From Xiphias gladius (lineage: Eukaryota > Chordata > Actinopteri > Istiophoriformes > Xiphiidae): a DNA stretch of 64,000 nucleotides. Positions 1 to 23,759 of the stretch are shown here, piece by piece (position 1 is the first letter of the stretch; each line of letters starts with the position of its first letter). The position numbers and the translations under genes are program-made. The stretch spans positions 12,023,501 through 12,087,500 of the forward strand of contig NC_053419.1 of NCBI RefSeq assembly GCF_016859285.1. Direction: 5' to 3'. The notes below the pieces were generated by a model, which was not told the DNA's origin, ran no database searches, and saw only the letters and a program-made list of their open reading frames with translations.

Positions 1-339
1 TTGCAGCACCCTAACGTTAGTTTTTTCGACGTTGAATTATTTGCACAACAATTCTCTTGACTTTAGCTCAAGCTGTTTAATAGGCATTTCACAGCAACCC
101 TTACTTTAATGTAACTATTTACGATAGACATTTTGAATACTGCAGTGCTGCAGTAATCTATGTAAGTTATGAAAAAGTGCAGGTAAAATAATACATTTTT
201 AAATTTTTTAAAAACTATATCTTCTGAAAGTGTGGGATGTATAACAGTTTCAGTTTACCAGCTGTAAAAGAATGAAGAGACTTTGAGGTTATAAAATCAT
301 ATTTAATCATATTTCCTATCATCAACAAAAAATTGTAAT
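1..339. other. AT-rich sequence with no gene seen
   Basis: I see no coding exon, RNA gene or clear repeat. The stretch runs into the 3' tail of the LINE fragment that follows. Confidence 0.5.
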
Positions 340-1075
340 TTTATTTACATTACATTTACATTTAAATTTATTCATTTGGAAGACGCTATTATCCAAAATG
401 ACTTACAAGTGAGGGACAACACCAAAGCTTCAGTAAGGCAAGAGACCTTGAAGTAAGTTCTACGTGCTAAGTCTGCTCAAAAGACAAAGTGCAAGGAGAT
501 CAGGTAAAGAAGTGCACAGCAACTGCTAGTTAGGCAAGTTAGGGTGTTAGGAGAGGAGGTACTCTGGGAAGATATGAGTCTTTGAGAGTTTCTTGAAGAT
601 AGAGGGACACACCCCTGCTCTGATAACATTTGGTAGCTCATTCCACCATTGAGGAATCACAAATGAGAATACTCTGGAATCTGATTGCCTTTGTGTGCAG
701 GGATGGCAACATCAGACTACGTTTCTCGGAGGAAAGCAATGGCTGAGACGGAGCATAAGCCTGAATGATTGAGTTCAAATAGATGGTGGCAGACCAAGAA
801 TTAACTTTGTAAGTGACTATCAGTGACTTGAATTTGATTTGGGTGGTCATGGCTGGCCAGTGGAGGTCAATGAGCAGCGGAGTGACGTGTGCCCTTTTAG
901 GCTGATCGGAAACCAGACGCGCCACCGCTTTCTGGACCATCTGTAAGGGTTTCACCGTGCTCGATGGGAGGCCCGCTTGAAGGGCATTGCAGTAGTTGAG
1001 GCGAGAGATAACCATGGCCCATACCAAGAGGTGGGTGGCGTGCTGAGTCAGGCATGGCCTGGTTTTTCTTATGTT
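340..1075 (-). mobile_element. Decayed 3' end of a non-LTR (LINE) retrotransposon
   Basis: An open reading frame at 638-1027 on the minus strand resembles the C-terminal part of fish LINE reverse transcriptases. It has the order SRLNYCNAL, AGLPSS, KPLQMVQKAVARL, RAHVTPLL, DLHW and KFKSLIVTYK. The usual final WNxLP-type segment is displaced or lost. Downstream in the element's direction (about 340-420) comes a tail close to the common fish motif 'tcatttggaagacgct..atccaaaatgacttac', found at the 3' ends of several fish LINE/SINE families. Only the end of the element is present, as expected for 5' truncation during target-primed insertion. It looks old and inactive. I cannot name the family; an L2- or Rex-like LINE is possible. 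Confidence 0.7.
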
Positions 1076-4000
1076 CTATAGAGCAAAGCGGCACGACCAG
1101 GACACAGATACAAAATGATGTTTGATGGGCTGGGATGACCAAGAGTTCAGTCTTAGAGAGGTTTGTAAATTTCAAATGTAAAAAGTGAAAAAACAAGAGG
1201 GAAATACATTTTGGGAAGATACAAGTGGCTTTGGTGATGAAAAATGGAATGATGATACCTAAAGAAAACAGAAATGAAAAGCAGAGAAATACTTGCCTTA
1301 TAATCAGTGCTGTTGGTCATATACCAAAACTCCCCACACAACAACTGTTGTCACTGAGGTTCGGTGTCAAGTAATGTCTCTATCAGTGACACAACCTCCT
1401 GCAGATACTTCATCAGACACTTCTGAGACAATGCTTCTAATAATGAGGTAAGTAAGGGGAAAATTACTATAATGAGACAGAGTTGTAAATAGAATTATTC
1501 ACTGAGAGGTGATATTTATGTCTGCGCTGGGTGATGCAATTGAGATGTTAGTTATTTATTATTATTTATAATTATCCAGATTGGCTGACAGTGCTGTTGC
1601 CCACATGCTAGGTTTTGTTACACCAAAAAGCTGCAGGCAGATAAAGATGTAACTCCTTCTTCAGTAATTTTAGGATTTTTTTTTTCTCTGCTCTGCTAAT
1701 CCCTTAATGAGGACGTCTTACCTGAGCACACACTTTGTCTGTCATGACAAAAGAACCCCACTGTGACCTCTATCAGACTTTTGTTGACTGAGGTCACGGT
1801 GCTCCTAAAAAGCAAGGAGGAAACCAAAATGAACTCACGAACAAAGGAATTTCCCAATTGTAATTTGAAAATACAAGAAAAGTTTTATATCTAATAGCCC
1901 ACGTAAAGGACTCCACCATATCTGAGGCCAAGTAAACTTCAGTGAGAATGAATTAGATGGCTTGGACCTTTTCTACCTATGCCAACATTTTCAGGCTGTT
2001 TCTAAAAGTCCATCATCCATCTTGAGACAAGCAATTGCAATTCAATCACTATTCAAAAACATCTGAGCCAACAACTCCACAAACTTTCTACCAAGCAGGT
2101 TTCGCTTCTTTCAAATTGTTCCACCCTGAGCCCACAATCTCAAACACAACAATACCAGTTATCTTTTAGTTGCCTACACCCATTATCCCCTCACCTGTGC
2201 CACTTCAACAGGTAAACTCTGAGAAAGGTCTCATGCTGGTGCCCTCATGTGATCTGATCTTGAGCCAACAAAAATATTTAATGACACTGTCTAATATTAT
2301 ATGTTCTTTTAACAGGTGGAGCCGCAGAAGTAGTAATGACTGATTGGCCATTGGATGGATCAAGGTAGTCTGATAACAGGGGATTTCAACCTGAATATTG
2401 GTCTAATGTTGTCATAGGAATTTCGTTTTTGCCATGGTATGGGTCTGCCATGAGTATCTATACCCGATAACTTTAAGACTACATGTAGTTATAAATCATA
2501 TAAACAATGACTATTACAGTTACTGTAAATCCAGATGGTCTTCAAGCTTGGTGTTTAATGATCAATGTGGCTCGACTGCACTCTAGTGGTCACATCCTAA
2601 TATGGCATTTAAACACGAATTTATTCAGCAAAGGTAGCAATTGCTCACATTCATATACAGTATATGAACAGTCATACTGTATACAAATTAGAGAGATTAA
2701 TCGTAAAATTCATTATGCTGCAGAGCAGGTTATTTCTGGTTGGATGCAGAGACATGATAATGTCGAGAAAACCCTTTTTACCTCGGAGACTCCAAATGTC
2801 AAAAATGTGACAATATGAAAAGAAGTTCACTGGTTGATCGGTTGATGTTAATGAATAGCAGCGGCTAGTTTAAATGCAATAAAACTTTCTTCCTGTTTTA
2901 CTACTGAGTAGTTAACAGCAGGCCTGAGTCTGCAGTGAAGGTGAGAGTACATCACAAATCTTTATTTTGCTTTTTCCCCCCATCTCTGCTTTTTACCTCC
3001 AAAGTGGTGCCTTTGTAATGTCGATGTCCTTTACAAAATTATGCCCTAGAATAGAATAGATTAGTGAGAGAGATTTTAATGAGATGAATTTTAAAGTGAC
3101 AGGAGTAGTCATCAGTTAAAACATGTTGACTGACAGCTATGTTTTTGATCATTTTTATGGTGGACTGATGGGTACGAGAGGTAGACAAAAAGGCAAAGGG
3201 GATCTGTGGATCATGTCTCCTTCTAGCTTGCTTTTATGTTGTGAATGGTATTTTAGGTTGACAAACGTCCACATCGTGCTATAAAATTTTCTAGAGGAGG
3301 CCTTTAATCCTCCCTGGTGTAACTTTACATCTAAAAAAGGGCTCATTAATGCTGAAAATAGTGAAATAAATCAACATGTTTCAAATGCATGTTTGTATTG
3401 TTGCTGTATAATCATACAAATAAGACAAAACAAGGCTAGTTTGTAAAATTGATTTGACTCAGGGAATTATTGGAATTCTTGTAAGTCAAAAGGAAAGAAA
3501 AATGACAAAATTGCTAGATTGCTGATTTTTTTTCCCCTCTTGTGTCATCTTTGGGTTTTGAGTTCCGTGTCTCAGCGGGCTATTTATTTCTTCTCAAATG
3601 TATGCTTCAGGAAGTAAGAAAGTCAGAGTGAGGAGGTCTTTTTTTAAACGGAGATTTGTTTGACTGTGAGTTAAGCCAGGACATCAGGTGTTTTGTATTG
3701 ATTTGCAGCAAAGCTTGACCATTATTGGCTTTGGCCCATTGCTTTCCAGCTTGTTGCATAACATCAACAGGATTACACACCCCCTATAGAAACAAACAGT
3801 CACCATCTGTCTTTCTGCCTCTCTCGCAGTGTCTCACTGTTGATGTCATGAAGGCCGATGATTTTGACCGCCTTCTTGCTTCTCCCGTCCTTTCCCGTCC
3901 TGACAACATTTCACCTATTTAGTGAATGAAACAGGACCATTCAGGCATCAAAACGCTGCTTTTTCTAACCTGTGAGCATAGAGCCAGTTATCTTTGTGAT

Positions 4001-4412
4001 CCAAGCAAGACTTGGCTTCAGAAGGATCCTGACATGATCTTTGACCCATGGAGCACGCTAAGTGGCCTAACAGTCGAGTTAGCATAATAGGACTAAGGTC
4101 TCTCAACATCAGACCACCAGTAAGCCCATTACTGCTCAGTCCGTTCTGTGTTTGGTTTGGCTGCACTTTCCTGGGCTCAGGAGGGATCACGTTCAATTAC
4201 ATGGCCAAAGTGCAACATGTTTTCAAGCCTGAACTGCTGACCAGTGCTTAACTGTTTAATTATATTCAAACAGCTATGTTTCATACGTTATTTTTCTGCC
4301 TACATATTCATGCTTTTATAAATACATGATTGGAAAGTGAAATTGCACGCTATAGTTTTTTTTAAGCACAAAAAGGACAAAATTCCAACAAAACCTTGTT
4401 TAGAAAAATATT
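1076..4412. other. Gene-poor interval 3' of purpurin
   Basis: About 3.3 kb of AT-rich DNA. Short open frames occur on both strands (for example 2507-2818, 3725-3922 and 4048-4251), but none shows a recognisable domain, codon bias or convincing flanking splice sites. I call no gene. A 3' UTR or a distal enhancer cannot be excluded. Confidence 0.5.
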
Positions 4413-4680
4413 TTTTTTAATTTTAATTTTCACATTCACTCAAAACACAACAGCAACAGTGACATTTTCCTTGGACATGAGAGATAGAGGATTAAATTGA
4501 TTAGGAACAGATGCAATTCTTGGAAATCTTGTCCTGTCCTGTTTGGACATGTGCGGGTTTTTCACTATCTTCACTTCACCCCGCATTATCACTCACCCTG
4601 TTCTTGCTCTCAAGCCACCTAGACTGCAGCTAGCCGGAACCCTCTCCTGCTCTCCTCACTCTGTTTTTCTCTCTTTCTCT
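4413..4680 (-). other. Probable 3' UTR of purpurin
   Basis: The stretch follows the purpurin stop codon at 4681-4683 on the minus strand. An ATTAAA polyadenylation signal is readable near 4415-4420 (TTTAAT on the plus strand). The end point is inferred. Confidence 0.45.
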
Positions 4681-6012
<1,332 letters not shown>

Positions 6013-6561
6013 TCTGTAGTGAACAGGGTAGAATCATTAAGTGGAGGACCCATGGGAATATTTCTACCAGGTTGTTGAATACAAATTTAAATAAGTCATA
6101 AATAGCAAGTTCCGTTGTTTATAACCAAACTTTGCATGCTTGGGTATGAGACCAAAGCAGTCAGCCAACTGTTGATACAAATATAATAAATAAACCATCA
6201 GTATATTGAACCATTTAACATGAAATAAAGAAAACATTAGCACTACAGTATGTGACTGCCAGTTAGATCTCAGGTTATGCTGGAGCAATACAATGCAGTC
6301 TAAAAACTATTTCCGTATTAAATTGCCGATTCCAAAAAATGTAACTTCAGGAAACTGTCACATGGACAAAAATATTTCTTCAAACACCAAGTTCATACAG
6401 ATTATCATGATTATCAAGTCTCTCATAGAGCAGTTAAAGCTGATAGAACAGAAAGAACACAATCTCACATACTTTCTGATGATTACTACTGACAAAATTG
6501 AAAGAAATCCCCAAACTAGGGAGTGAATTGTCTTAAAATGAGTAAAATTTCAGTTTCTTAC

Positions 6562-6625
6562 CTGCTTTGGGTCAAAGTAGTAAAAGTGGTTAGAAGTCTA
6601 GTACTGTACGTGGTTATCCACCAGA
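6562..6625 (-). other. rbp4l: Non-coding first exon of purpurin
   Basis: A donor GCAG|GTAAG on the minus strand ends the exon at 6562. A TATA box lies about 25-30 bases upstream of the proposed start near 6625. The next exon begins at 6013, one base before the ATG, as needed for a leader exon. The start point is inferred from the TATA spacing. Confidence 0.65.
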
Positions 6626-6649
6626 CTGAGTCTTGTGTCGGACGCCGCC

Positions 6650-6657
6650 TATATATA
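6650..6657 (-). promoter_or_regulatory. TATA box of purpurin
   Basis: On the minus strand the sequence reads TATATATAGGCGG, at a fitting distance upstream of the leader exon. A GATTA core, the kind bound by CRX/OTX homeodomain factors, occurs further upstream near 6723-6730. That second point is weaker because such cores are common. Confidence 0.6.
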
Positions 6658-6699
6658 CACACTTCACAGACAAGCTTATGGCTGACTTTCATTGCTTGG

Positions 6700-7373
6700 A
6701 ACTAAATAAGGTGCTTAAATCTAGAGGTAATCTTGTTGGGTTGAAATCCTTTCCATAATCTGGTTTCTACGTTCAAACTTGCCCAAGACTTACCATAAAA
6801 ACAATTAGACCTTTATGTAACTGACTGGCAGTACAATAAAAGATTGCACATGCACACCAGAGCTGACAAATTAACTGTATTTGCATGCTCAGAACAATAC
6901 AGACCATACAAGAAGTGGCTGATTTTACTAACAGGCTAAAACGAATCATTTAATCCGTCTTGCTTTGCTGTTGCAAGAGATGCTTTTGAGTTTTGTTGTC
7001 TGATGTCTCCGATAACAGGATTTATTAATGCTTTTAATCAAGTTAAATGCCAGGTATATGTATCATTAATATTTTACGGATGAAGGTTTAATTAAAAAAA
7101 TTAGATGCCACAAACATTCATTCAACTACCTGTGACACTCAGATAAACCAAGAAAGGGATTTTCAGTGTGATATTATACAAGTTATAATGCAGCCATTTC
7201 TGCAGATAAAATGAAAAAAAAAGACATAAAGTCAATGTCTCTTATCAAAAAGCCGTTTTCAAGAGTTTCTGATAAAAGCCACTGCCAGTTGGCCACAATG
7301 GTACGAATGGCACTAAGCTGTCTGTGAAACTAAACTTGAAAAACTTCCATGCCCATGTAGGATCAACAAGAAA
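6700..7373. other. Upstream flank of purpurin
   Basis: AT-rich DNA without a recognisable gene or repeat. It is part of the divergent promoter interval between purpurin and pde6b. Confidence 0.45.
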
Positions 7374-7551
7374 GCCTGATCCCTGTTCAGATCATAGTAT
7401 ACGCGGATTTACACGAGACACCACAGGTCCACATCAAATGAACACTCTTATCAAACTGACCAACCTAAATCACTATGCCCACCCTCCCTTACGCATTCTG
7501 TGTGTGTCTCTCTCTCTCACTCTCTCCCTCACAAACACACACACACACACA

Positions 7552-7588
<37 letters not shown>

Positions 7589-7875
7589 GACCTGGCGCAA
7601 TCTATTATAGTGGAAGCAGATTATCTATGTGACCTTTTGTATAAGGTGTTTATGGAACCTTATTATAGACAGGTCCTCCCTGCTCTTAATGAAAGGATTA
7701 ATTTTCTTACAGAAACACAGACCATCTCTCTTTTTCCATATTGTGTCGTTGCGCGATTGTTGCTGACAATACGATGTTGTTATTGTCAAATTAGTGTCTG
7801 GCTTCCAGCTGGCTTCACTCCTTCAGCCTTCTCAGAAAACCAGTGGTGGTCAGTCCCTTGTCTCCTACATCTAAT
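7374..7875. repeat. Direct repeat copy A (~500 bp), between purpurin and pde6b
   Basis: This block is almost the same as 11297-11791. Both copies start at 'gcctgatccctgttcagat' and end at 'ctcctacatctaat', and both carry a (CA)n tract in the middle. By eye the non-microsatellite parts differ at only a few positions. Each copy contains the core GGATTA, a CRX/OTX-type site, in 'aaaggattaattttc'. It is either a recent local duplication or two copies of an unclassified element. Open frames across it are not convincing genes. Confidence 0.93.
7530..7586. repeat. (CA)n microsatellite in repeat copy A
   Basis: A nearly pure CA run with one internal AG interruption. It is preceded by a CT-rich tract. 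Confidence 0.95.
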
Positions 7876-9699
7876 TAAACAAACTTAAACGCTGTGAATT
7901 CCAATTTTTTATTTATATATTTATTTACGTGACATGGCATTTCTTGGCAAACAGCTGTTCAGTAAATAAAGACCGAATTACAGTTTAAAAGGTTCAACAC
8001 TTGAGCCCAGACAAGCCCTATCCAGAGTCACGGAACATTATCTGAAAGATTTTCATATGACGAACTGAATAACAGGGAAATGTCAATGATGTACAAGAAA
8101 GAGAATTTTCTACTTGTATGTAAGGTATGTACATTTACTTATGTTAAGCTAAAGCTGTAAAAAGTGTCATCTTACACTTCAAAGAAGGCACCTTGCTTGG
8201 AGTTATTAGTTCCTTACACGCACAAGGGTGCACATGTCCAGTGCTTTAAACAAAGAGCCACACTACTTACAACAGGCGAAAAGCCTCCATGACTGGTTAA
8301 AAGTGAGTATGTCTAAATTTTCCAAATAACAGGATGATCAGCTAATAATAACATCAACACTGATAACACAGTTAGATGAGGGTTTATATACACTATACTG
8401 TGATTGAGAAGGCTTTTACCACACAAAAGATCAAATTGGCAGCCTATCGCACATGTAATGGCGGGGAAGAACTGTAAATCATTGTAACTATAACTCTCCA
8501 TGCATGACTGCAGTTATGCACCTCCACACAGACACACACATACTCCCTAGTGAACTCGTGAACTCTCATTTCCTGGATTAACCCTGGTCACATGAGATTA
8601 CTGCTGGCATAATATATAACGTAATGACATCCAAAGTATTCTTCAAGTCTAGCCTTGTACTAATATTATACATTTTTTGCTTTATTTTTTAAACTTCTGC
8701 TTTTATACACAAAATAGAATAATTAGATGACCACTGCAGTCTCACAGCATGCTGATAGTAAACAGGCTCGTCAGTGAGGATACAGACAGACAAGCCGGTC
8801 ACGACAGGCGATCTATTTTTTCCACTGACTGTGCTGCTCAGTAATATAATCCTACTTGTATGTCCTGAAATGGATCAATCAACAGAAATAGACTTACTAT
8901 GCACCTTTTTATAGCCGGATTTTACATTTCCTATATGTGATAAATTATATTCATTAAAATTTAGAGGTTAATAAGGGAGCATATAACAAATGCCATTCCT
9001 CTATTTTCCGATATTATACATAAGATAGAACCAGTATATTCATTTGTGCCAAGTTTACGAAATGGTCCACAGTAATTACTAGTGTGAATTAGTTGAATCA
9101 TTTTCGGATTTGATTTCTTGAGACCTTTTACTGTAAAGAAATGAGCGATTGATGATGAGTTATTCTATTGATCCTGTAAAACCATTTATATAAATGAACC
9201 TTTGACCTGAAGACACCTGTGAGCCCAGACATGGCTTCGTCAACAGCACGTTCTCCAAGCTTCAGGCCATGACCATCAGCTGATTTCGGTTGGCTGATAA
9301 CCCACGTAGACCCGGGGCAAGGCGAAGAGGATTATTACACCCTCTGCTGATCTTCATGACTACTGTGTTTATATCTATTTACGGTAGGTAGTGTCACGTT
9401 CGGGGACTGGCTAAACTTCTGCTGCCTAAAAACCTTAAGCTTATATTGTACATGCCACTCACAAAACGTGGAGACATTTCTTGGTATTTGGGGTTGTGAC
9501 CCTATGTTTGGCATGTGTGAAAAGAAGAATTCCATGCATTTTACTGTCTATTTCCACTGGGTCGAGTTCTCGGTAACATCAAAGATAGAGCTTCCTTCTG
9601 TATCGAGTCATTGACCATATCCATAAACTTGTGTCCATAACTTTCAGACGGATTGCTTCCATTTGCATCATTTGCATATCGTGTCAAATTTTTTCTTCA
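7876..9699. other. Intergenic DNA without a recognisable gene
   Basis: AT-rich sequence with only short open frames. I found no domain, tRNA-like fold or clear transposon end. Confidence 0.45.
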
Positions 9700-9860
9700 G
9701 TGGGGCACCGTGGGGCGCCAAGGGGCTTAAGGCACGACCACGAACCGCAATGCCCCTGGTTTGTGTCTATCTGGGGACCTTTGATATATTGTCATTCCCC
9801 ATGTACTGTCAGCTCTATTAAGGGCAGAAAATTCCCCCAAAAGGACGAACTCCCAAGAGA
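9700..9860 (+). mobile_element. Degenerate tRNA-derived SINE
   Basis: The head 'ggggcgccaaggggcttaag' resembles a box A with the usual 'ggttaaggc' continuation. A weak box B follows at 'ctggtttgtgtct'. The body 'ggggacctttg..tgtcattcccc..tgtcagctctattaag' matches a common fish SINE body. The copy is eroded and inactive. Confidence 0.6.
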
Positions 9861-10960
9861 GTATGGGGGGATGCCAGTTATCATTATTATTCTGTTCATG
9901 ACACAAAGTACTGAGAAAGACACCTAATTATGTAAGTTAAGTCAAAACACCCACATGAACCAGGGCTGTGGGAGGACTTTCATGGGTACAGGTGCTAAGA
10001 TATGGGTCTGCTGCCATCCTGTGGTGCATGTCAGTATTTTAATTTCAAGTAGTAAGTACAGTGGTAGTATACAATACTTACTGCCTTACTACCTACTGTA
10101 ATCACCGAGTCCAAGTTGGCTCATAGTAGGTTTGGCCTTAGCGTAAAATATCTTGTCACTGACAAGTTAAAGCCTAGGTTCACATTTCCAAGTCCATTTT
10201 TAAAAAAAAACAACACCTTCATGCACATATACGCAATGAAATAGTTCATGAACACTGTAATTGTTCCTTTTGTCCATACTGGCACTGAAAAGATCCCCTC
10301 CTAATGCAAATCCAATGTAAGTGATGGGGGACGAAATCCACAGTCTTAGTTATGTTCAAAAATGCATTGTGAAGTTCCACTAAAGCTAATATGTGAGTAC
10401 AACAGGCCATGAACACTCTAATTCAGTATCTAAGTAGGTATCCTCCAAACTGTGGATTATATCCCCCCTTTTTTTTTTTTACTATAAAATCCCAACCTAA
10501 AAGGTAGGGATCACTTCAAAGGCATTATAGACAGGAGGAAAAATTACAGTCATTAAAATCTGTTCAATGATCAGCCAATGATCACTGATTTAATTTTTCA
10601 AGTTTGAAGTAAGTATTCAGCACAAACAAAGTAATCAAACATATTCGGCAAGTCAAACATCTACATAAACCCAGTGTGGTCATTATGGTATAAAGAGATT
10701 GTGTAACAAGCAGGAAAATATATTTTGGTTTGATAATGAGAGTTTTGCTTACATTAGTTAAAAAAAATTTAATCTAGGAGCTAAAAAACTTTATTTCAAA
10801 ATTGGCCGTGTGATGATTTCCAAATTTGTGTCTATCTGCAATTTTGTTTTGTAGGTGGAGCAGAGATCAACCCTTGCTGATATACAAAATGTCTGAGAAG
10901 ATTATTATTATTTTTCACATTATGGCTCCTGTTTGCACATCAAATACGTGCCTATTTTAG
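9861..10960. other. Intergenic DNA
   Basis: No gene recognised. The sequence is AT-rich with homopolymer runs. Confidence 0.45.
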
Positions 10961-10964
10961 CCAT

Positions 10965-11215
10965 GCTAGCAGCTTTACCTATAGCAATGTTGTTTAGGAA
11001 TAGCAATGTTGGACTGTTAGTCTGTTTGTTAGTCGGTTGGTCCAAACTACTTTGGTCCAAACTAAAACATCTCAACATGTATTAAAAAGATTGCCCTGAA
11101 ATTCGATACACATATTCATGGTCCCCAGAAGATGAATCCTACTGAATTTCGTGATCCTCTAGTGCCACCATGAGGCTGACCTTTGTGGTTGCAAGTGATA
11201 TAAAGAAAAAAGGTT
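10965..11215. mobile_element. Remnant of a common fish non-autonomous repeat
   Basis: The text 'ttggtccaaacta', 'gccctgaaattcgatac', 'catggtccccagaagatgaatcct' and 'ctctagtgccaccatgaggc' belongs to a repeat seen widely in percomorph introns and spacers. A related copy lies at 50740-51185. No coding capacity is seen. The superfamily is not certain. Confidence 0.55.
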
Positions 11216-11296
11216 GGTACACTGAACAGCAATCAAATGGACCGGCACAGTGCTGGGTTTTAGTGTGTACCCCAGGAAGGCCAAATAACTGCGCCA

Positions 11297-11441
11297 GCCT
11301 GATCCCTGTTCAGATAGTATAGTATAGTATACGCGGATTTACATATGAGACACCACAGGTCCACATCAAATGCACACTCTTATCAAACTGAACAACCTAA
11401 ATCACTATGCCCGCCTTCCCTTACTCATTCTGTCCCTCTCT

Positions 11442-11504
<63 letters not shown>

Positions 11505-11791
11505 GACCTGCCGCAATCTATTATAGTGGAAGCAGATTATCTATGTGACCTTTTGTTTAAGGTGTTTATGGAACCTTATTATAGACAGGTCCTCCCTGCT
11601 CTTAATGAAAGGATTAATTTTCTTACAGAAAGACAGACCATCTCTCTTTTTCCATATTGTGTCGTTGCGTGATTGTTGCTGACAATACGATGTTGTTATT
11701 GTCAAATTAGTGTCTGGCTTCCAGCTGGCTTCACTCCTTCAGCCTTCTCAGAAAACCAGTGGTGGTCAGTCCCTTGTCTCCTACATCTAAT
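11297..11791. repeat. Direct repeat copy B (~495 bp), between purpurin and pde6b
   Basis: Second copy of the block at 7374-7875, in the same orientation. It has its own CT/CA tract (about 11438-11503) and the same shared end points. The gap between the two copies is about 3.4 kb. It keeps the GGATTA core. Confidence 0.93.
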
Positions 11792-12900
11792 GATACCAGT
11801 CACTGCTGTGGAAACTCAGAAAAGCATTGCAGGTAGACTGCATTAAAGACTGCATTTGGAGAAAGAGGGAAAGTTGGGGTGCTGAGATAATGAGCTAGTG
11901 TCCTAACTAAATAGGGCTTATACCAGAGGAGGACTTGTTTGATAAGGAGCTTGTACAGGTAGACCTACATGTTTGAGAGAGAAGGTATACTGTAGATGAT
12001 ACTTAAAAAATGAAAAATATGGGAAATATACTGTGGATATGATAAGCAAAAAACATGTATGAATGTGCAGTATCTTAGCCTTTTTTCTGTACACTCTCTA
12101 TATATTTTATAGTGAAGTGGGGATTAATCACATCACAGATGTTTTCAGAGAATTTATCTGAAATACAGGCAAACACAATACAAATGCAGTTTGTTGTCTT
12201 TTTTTTCCGAGGAGCTTTAAAACTTGTTCTAAGGAAACCTACAATATACATTTTTGTAATGAATAAATCAATCTGAAGTTGTCATCACACTAAGTGTATA
12301 ATAAATTCTAATTTGCACCTAATTTGCACCTTTTGATTCACCTGAGTGCAATCAAAAGAAAAAGGGGAGTGTGTTGCTGTAGAGAACCATATTAAATCTC
12401 ACAGCGTTTGTGTGAAATGCGCTTTCATAATATCTACAGTACACTACCGCATATATTGCACTTTCAATGCAAACAACAAGGTGTTTCCGTGAACACCATT
12501 TTGGTGGTACAGTATCAGACTTTGATCTGTGCTGTTACAAAGGTACTGAATGTACTGAAGCACATATGGGGCTGGATCATTTGGCCACATATCCGTTACT
12601 AAATGATCAGCTGACAAGTTTAGCACAGGCAGATCCCTGCTAACCTTCAGCACTATCTGCTGATGACACAAGGATTGTTTGGATTCAGCCCTCTGCCTTC
12701 TCCTCAGGGCTCTCCCTCACTCAGTCTGCTCATCCCACTAACTGGGGGGATTTTTTTTTAACCTGCATTTGAATGTGCCCACTTCTTTTTTCCCCCTCTC
12801 TGCGTAATACCTGGGTAAGAGCTGTTTTTTTTTTTTTCTGTAGGGGATAAACTGGATAACCCAGTAACTGTATGCATTGTTTTTCTGATTTTGTCTTTTA
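11792..12900. promoter_or_regulatory. Proximal upstream region of pde6b
   Basis: About 1.1 kb before the pde6b leader. GGATT cores at about 12672-12683 and a TGCTGA element near 12659 (an NRL half-site-like sequence) fit what is known of rod promoters. Such short matches are expected by chance, so this is a pointer only. No TATA box is obvious. Confidence 0.35.
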
Positions 12901-13023
12901 TTTCTACTTGGAGAAGTTGGAGTTAGCTCATTTAGAGCAGCGTTGGACCGAGTGGGAGCTCCATCATTGAGCTGAAGAGGGAGAAGAAAGGAACATTTGG
13001 GAGAAGAGGAGGAAGAAGGGACC

Positions 13024-23759
<10,736 letters not shown>

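Noticed and set aside
638-1027. LINE-derived frame as a living host gene
   Set aside because: It matches the end of a LINE reverse transcriptase and lies next to a typical LINE/SINE tail. No splice structure suggests domestication.
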